Positions 5,683 through 7,131 of a DNA stretch of 7,131 nt are shown here, piece after piece. Origin of the DNA: Bacteroidota bacterium. Lineage in GTDB: Bacteria > Bacteroidota > Bacteroidia > Chitinophagales > Chitinophagaceae. Below the pieces are notes generated by a model. It worked only from the letters and a program-made list of their open reading frames with translations. It was not told the DNA's origin and ran no database searches. Each line of letters opens with the position of its first letter. Position 1 is the stretch's first letter. The stretch is from the NCBI GenBank assembly GCA_005883855.1, contig VBAU01000077.1, positions 3,449 through 10,579 of the forward strand, in the 5' to 3' direction. The translations under genes were made by a program, and so were the position numbers.

Positions 5683-6627
5683 ATGGTTAAAGAAAAGATT
5701 CTCGTTATTGGCGCGTCCGGACAAATAGGTGTAGAATTGACACTTGCGTTGCGAAAAATCTATGGTGCCTCCAGCGTTGTCGCCTCTGACCTTCGCGAAG
5801 AAAACGATTTGCTGAAAGGCACTGGGCCATATGTTAGCCTTGATGCGATGAACAAGGAAATGCTACACGTGCAGGTGATCCGTCAAAATTTTACCCAGGT
5901 ATATTTGCTGGCCGCGATTCTGTCCGCCACGGGAGAGAAAAATCCAAATCTTGCATGGCATCTGAACATGCAGAGCTTGTTGAATGTGCTCGAAATTGCC
6001 AAAGAGGAAAAACTTGCTAAGGTATACTGGCCGAGTTCTATTGCCGTGTTCGGGCCTACTTCGCCAAAACGGAATTGTCCACAGCAAACTATCATCGAAC
6101 CAACCACTGTTTATGGGATCAGTAAATATGCGGGTGAATTTTGGTGCAACTATTACTCTCTAAAATACGGAGTCGATATCAGAAGCCTGCGCTACCCTGG
6201 TTTGATAAGTTACAAGTCATCACCTGGGGGTGGAACCACCGACTATGCCGTAGAGATATTCCACGAAGCCATCGAAGAAAAGAAATATACATGCTTCCTG
6301 CCAGCAGACATCTACCTGCCCATGATGTATATGCCCGATGCTATTCGTGCTACTATTGAATTAATGGAAGCCCCTCGCGACAAAATCTCTATTCGTACTT
6401 CGTACAATCTTTCCGCGATGAGTTTTGCGCCAAAGGAAATTGCCGCAGAAATAAAAAAATATATTCCCGAGTTTAAGATCGACTACAAACCCGACTATCG
6501 TCAGGCAATCGCCGAAAGCTGGCCGCAAAGCATCGACGATTCCGTTGCACGAAAAGACTGGGGATGGAAAGAAGAGTATGATCTTTCGGCGATGGCGAAA
6601 GATATGCTGGAAAACTTACAGAGTTGA
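5683..6627 (+). CDS. L-threonine 3-dehydrogenase, extended SDR (NAD-dependent epimerase-like) family
   Basis: A cytosolic Rossmann-fold oxidoreductase of 314 residues, predicted to oxidise L-threonine to 2-amino-3-ketobutyrate with NAD+, which feeds glycine or acetyl-CoA production. The NAD-binding motif GASGQIG lies at residues 10-16, followed by VVASDLRE. The active site shows WPSSIAVFGP (Ser118/Ser119) and Tyr144-x3-Lys148 in TVYGISKYAG. Stretches SLRYPGLISYK, PGGGTTDYAVEIFHEA, LPMMYMPDAIRATIELM, DYRQAIAESWPQSIDD and the end KDWGWKEEYDL are characteristic of the GalE-like threonine dehydrogenases known from Bacteroidota such as Flavobacterium. ATG 5683 is chosen because the protein begins there directly with the first beta-strand (MVKEKILVIGASG); the open frame back to 5542 translates spacer repeats and the kdsA start. 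Divergent from kdsA; ends 9 nt before the stop of the convergent gene. Substrate is by family resemblance; a nucleotide-sugar epimerase is less likely. Confidence 0.88.
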   Translation: MVKEKILVIGASGQIGVELTLALRKIYGASSVVASDLREENDLLKGTGPYVSLDAMNKEMLHVQVIRQNFTQVYLLAAILSATGEKNPNLAWHLNMQSLLNVLEIAKEEKLAKVYWPSSIAVFGPTSPKRNCPQQTIIEPTTVYGISKYAGEFWCNYYSLKYGVDIRSLRYPGLISYKSSPGGGTTDYAVEIFHEAIEEKKYTCFLPADIYLPMMYMPDAIRATIELMEAPRDKISIRTSYNLSAMSFAPKEIAAEIKKYIPEFKIDYKPDYRQAIAESWPQSIDDSVARKDWGWKEEYDLSAMAKDMLENLQS

Positions 6628-6636
6628 ATTGAATAT

Positions 6637-7131
6637 CTACACTGACAGTTTGTTCTGCAAATAGATCCGGAAGCTCTCGACGTCGTGCGCATGTTTTTCC
6701 AGGACTGCAGTGTAGATATCATTGCTTGTATAAAATTTTCGGTACAGCGGATCCGTCCAGCAAACGGATTTTATTTCGAGTATTTTCATTTTTGATTCGG
6801 GAGTGATTCTTTTGGCAATTTGATTGCAAAATCTTAAACGTTCTTCACACTCCTTATCACTCAATGCCCATAAGTCAATTTTCCAGGATCCCTTTTTTTC
6901 ATCGCCCAAATAAATTCCCCAATACAAACCCACAGGTAAACCCTTGGTTTTGGCAATTCTCTCGTTGCGAAAACTCATTTTTACGGGACGCAATAAAGAA
7001 TCTATGTCTTTACCAAGTTCAAAAAATGTTTGTTCTGTCAGACCTTCCGCTTCTAAATAAATATCAAGATCTCTCCAGGTCATCAAGCCCAATGAATAAC
7101 TGCCCGTCACATGAAGGATTCCGTACCGATC
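6637..7131 (-). CDS. Putative nucleotidyltransferase-fold protein (5' end outside window)
   Basis: The frame is open to the right edge of the window (DRYGILHVTGSYS...), so the true start lies outside; the GTG at 7110 is probably not it. 165 residues are visible. Near the visible N-terminus HVTGSYSLGLMTWRDLDIYLE has the GS-x(n)-D-x-D pattern of Pol-beta-type nucleotidyltransferases, and WKIDLWAL about 75 residues later could supply the third carboxylate. The C-terminal part (ERLRFCNQIAKRITPES, KFYTSNDIYTAVLEKHAHDVESFRIYL) looks helical. Members of this superfamily transfer nucleotides to small molecules, proteins or RNA. No substrate can be deduced, and I do not recognise a named family. Convergent with the threonine dehydrogenase gene, with only 9 nt between stops. 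Confidence 0.6.
   Translation of the reverse strand, partial: DRYGILHVTGSYSLGLMTWRDLDIYLEAEGLTEQTFFELGKDIDSLLRPVKMSFRNERIAKTKGLPVGLYWGIYLGDEKKGSWKIDLWALSDKECEERLRFCNQIAKRITPESKMKILEIKSVCWTDPLYRKFYTSNDIYTAVLEKHAHDVESFRIYLQNKLSV

Noticed and set aside
5578..5724. Extended N-terminus of KdsA starting at 5724
   Set aside because: The extra 49 residues translate spacer repeats and the start of the divergent gene; KdsA family members begin near MEKFLGDL, and a promoter box lies directly upstream of that ATG.
5799..5808. CTTCGCGAAG palindrome in the threonine dehydrogenase gene as a second copy of the GC-rich element
   Set aside because: It encodes the expected residues of the conserved SDLREE segment and shows no insertion; the match is short and likely chance.

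Overview
The window looks like chromosomal DNA from a free-living member of the Bacteroidota (Cytophagales/Chitinophagales-like; this is inference). Three things point that way: (i) starts lack Shine-Dalgarno sequences and have TAnnTTTG-type -7 boxes nearby; (ii) the OmpA-family protein joins a beta-barrel, aspartate-rich thrombospondin-3-type repeats and a peptidoglycan-binding domain; (iii) it carries an SDR-type threonine dehydrogenase and a KdsA of the kind usual in that phylum. No mobile element, CRISPR array, tRNA or rRNA was seen.

Left part (1-3392, all +): a cell-envelope block. It opens with the 3' part of a YcbB/LdtD-type L,D-transpeptidase, followed 44 nt later by a small secreted RlpA-like double-psi beta-barrel protein. 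Next, behind its own candidate promoter, comes an OmpA-family gene. This gene is broken in its calcium-binding repeats: repeat unit 2 is 22 nt shorter than its 87-nt siblings, so the barrel and the OmpA domain lie in different frames. A clear hairpin plus T-run terminator closes the block at 3359-3392.

Middle (3541-4649): a small YqhA-like (UPF0114) membrane protein on +, convergent with a free methionine-(R)-sulfoxide reductase (GAF fold) on -. The reductase carries an unexpected GC-rich insertion of about 10 codons.

Right part (4756-7131): kdsA (-), for the Kdo step of LPS synthesis, is divergent from an SDR-family L-threonine 3-dehydrogenase (+). They share a 105-bp spacer containing short direct and inverted repeats. 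The dehydrogenase converges, with a 9-nt gap, on a gene running off the right edge (-) with nucleotidyltransferase-fold motifs.

Functionally, the L,D-transpeptidase, RlpA-like protein, OmpA protein and KdsA all serve wall and outer-membrane construction or anchoring; the other genes are housekeeping or of unknown role. I found no convincing undescribed multi-gene system. The points most worth checking are the repeat-region frameshift, the GC-rich palindromic insertion in the reductase gene, and two minus-strand genes whose TAnnTTTG box ends exactly 4 nt before ATG, suggesting leaderless or nearly leaderless mRNAs.
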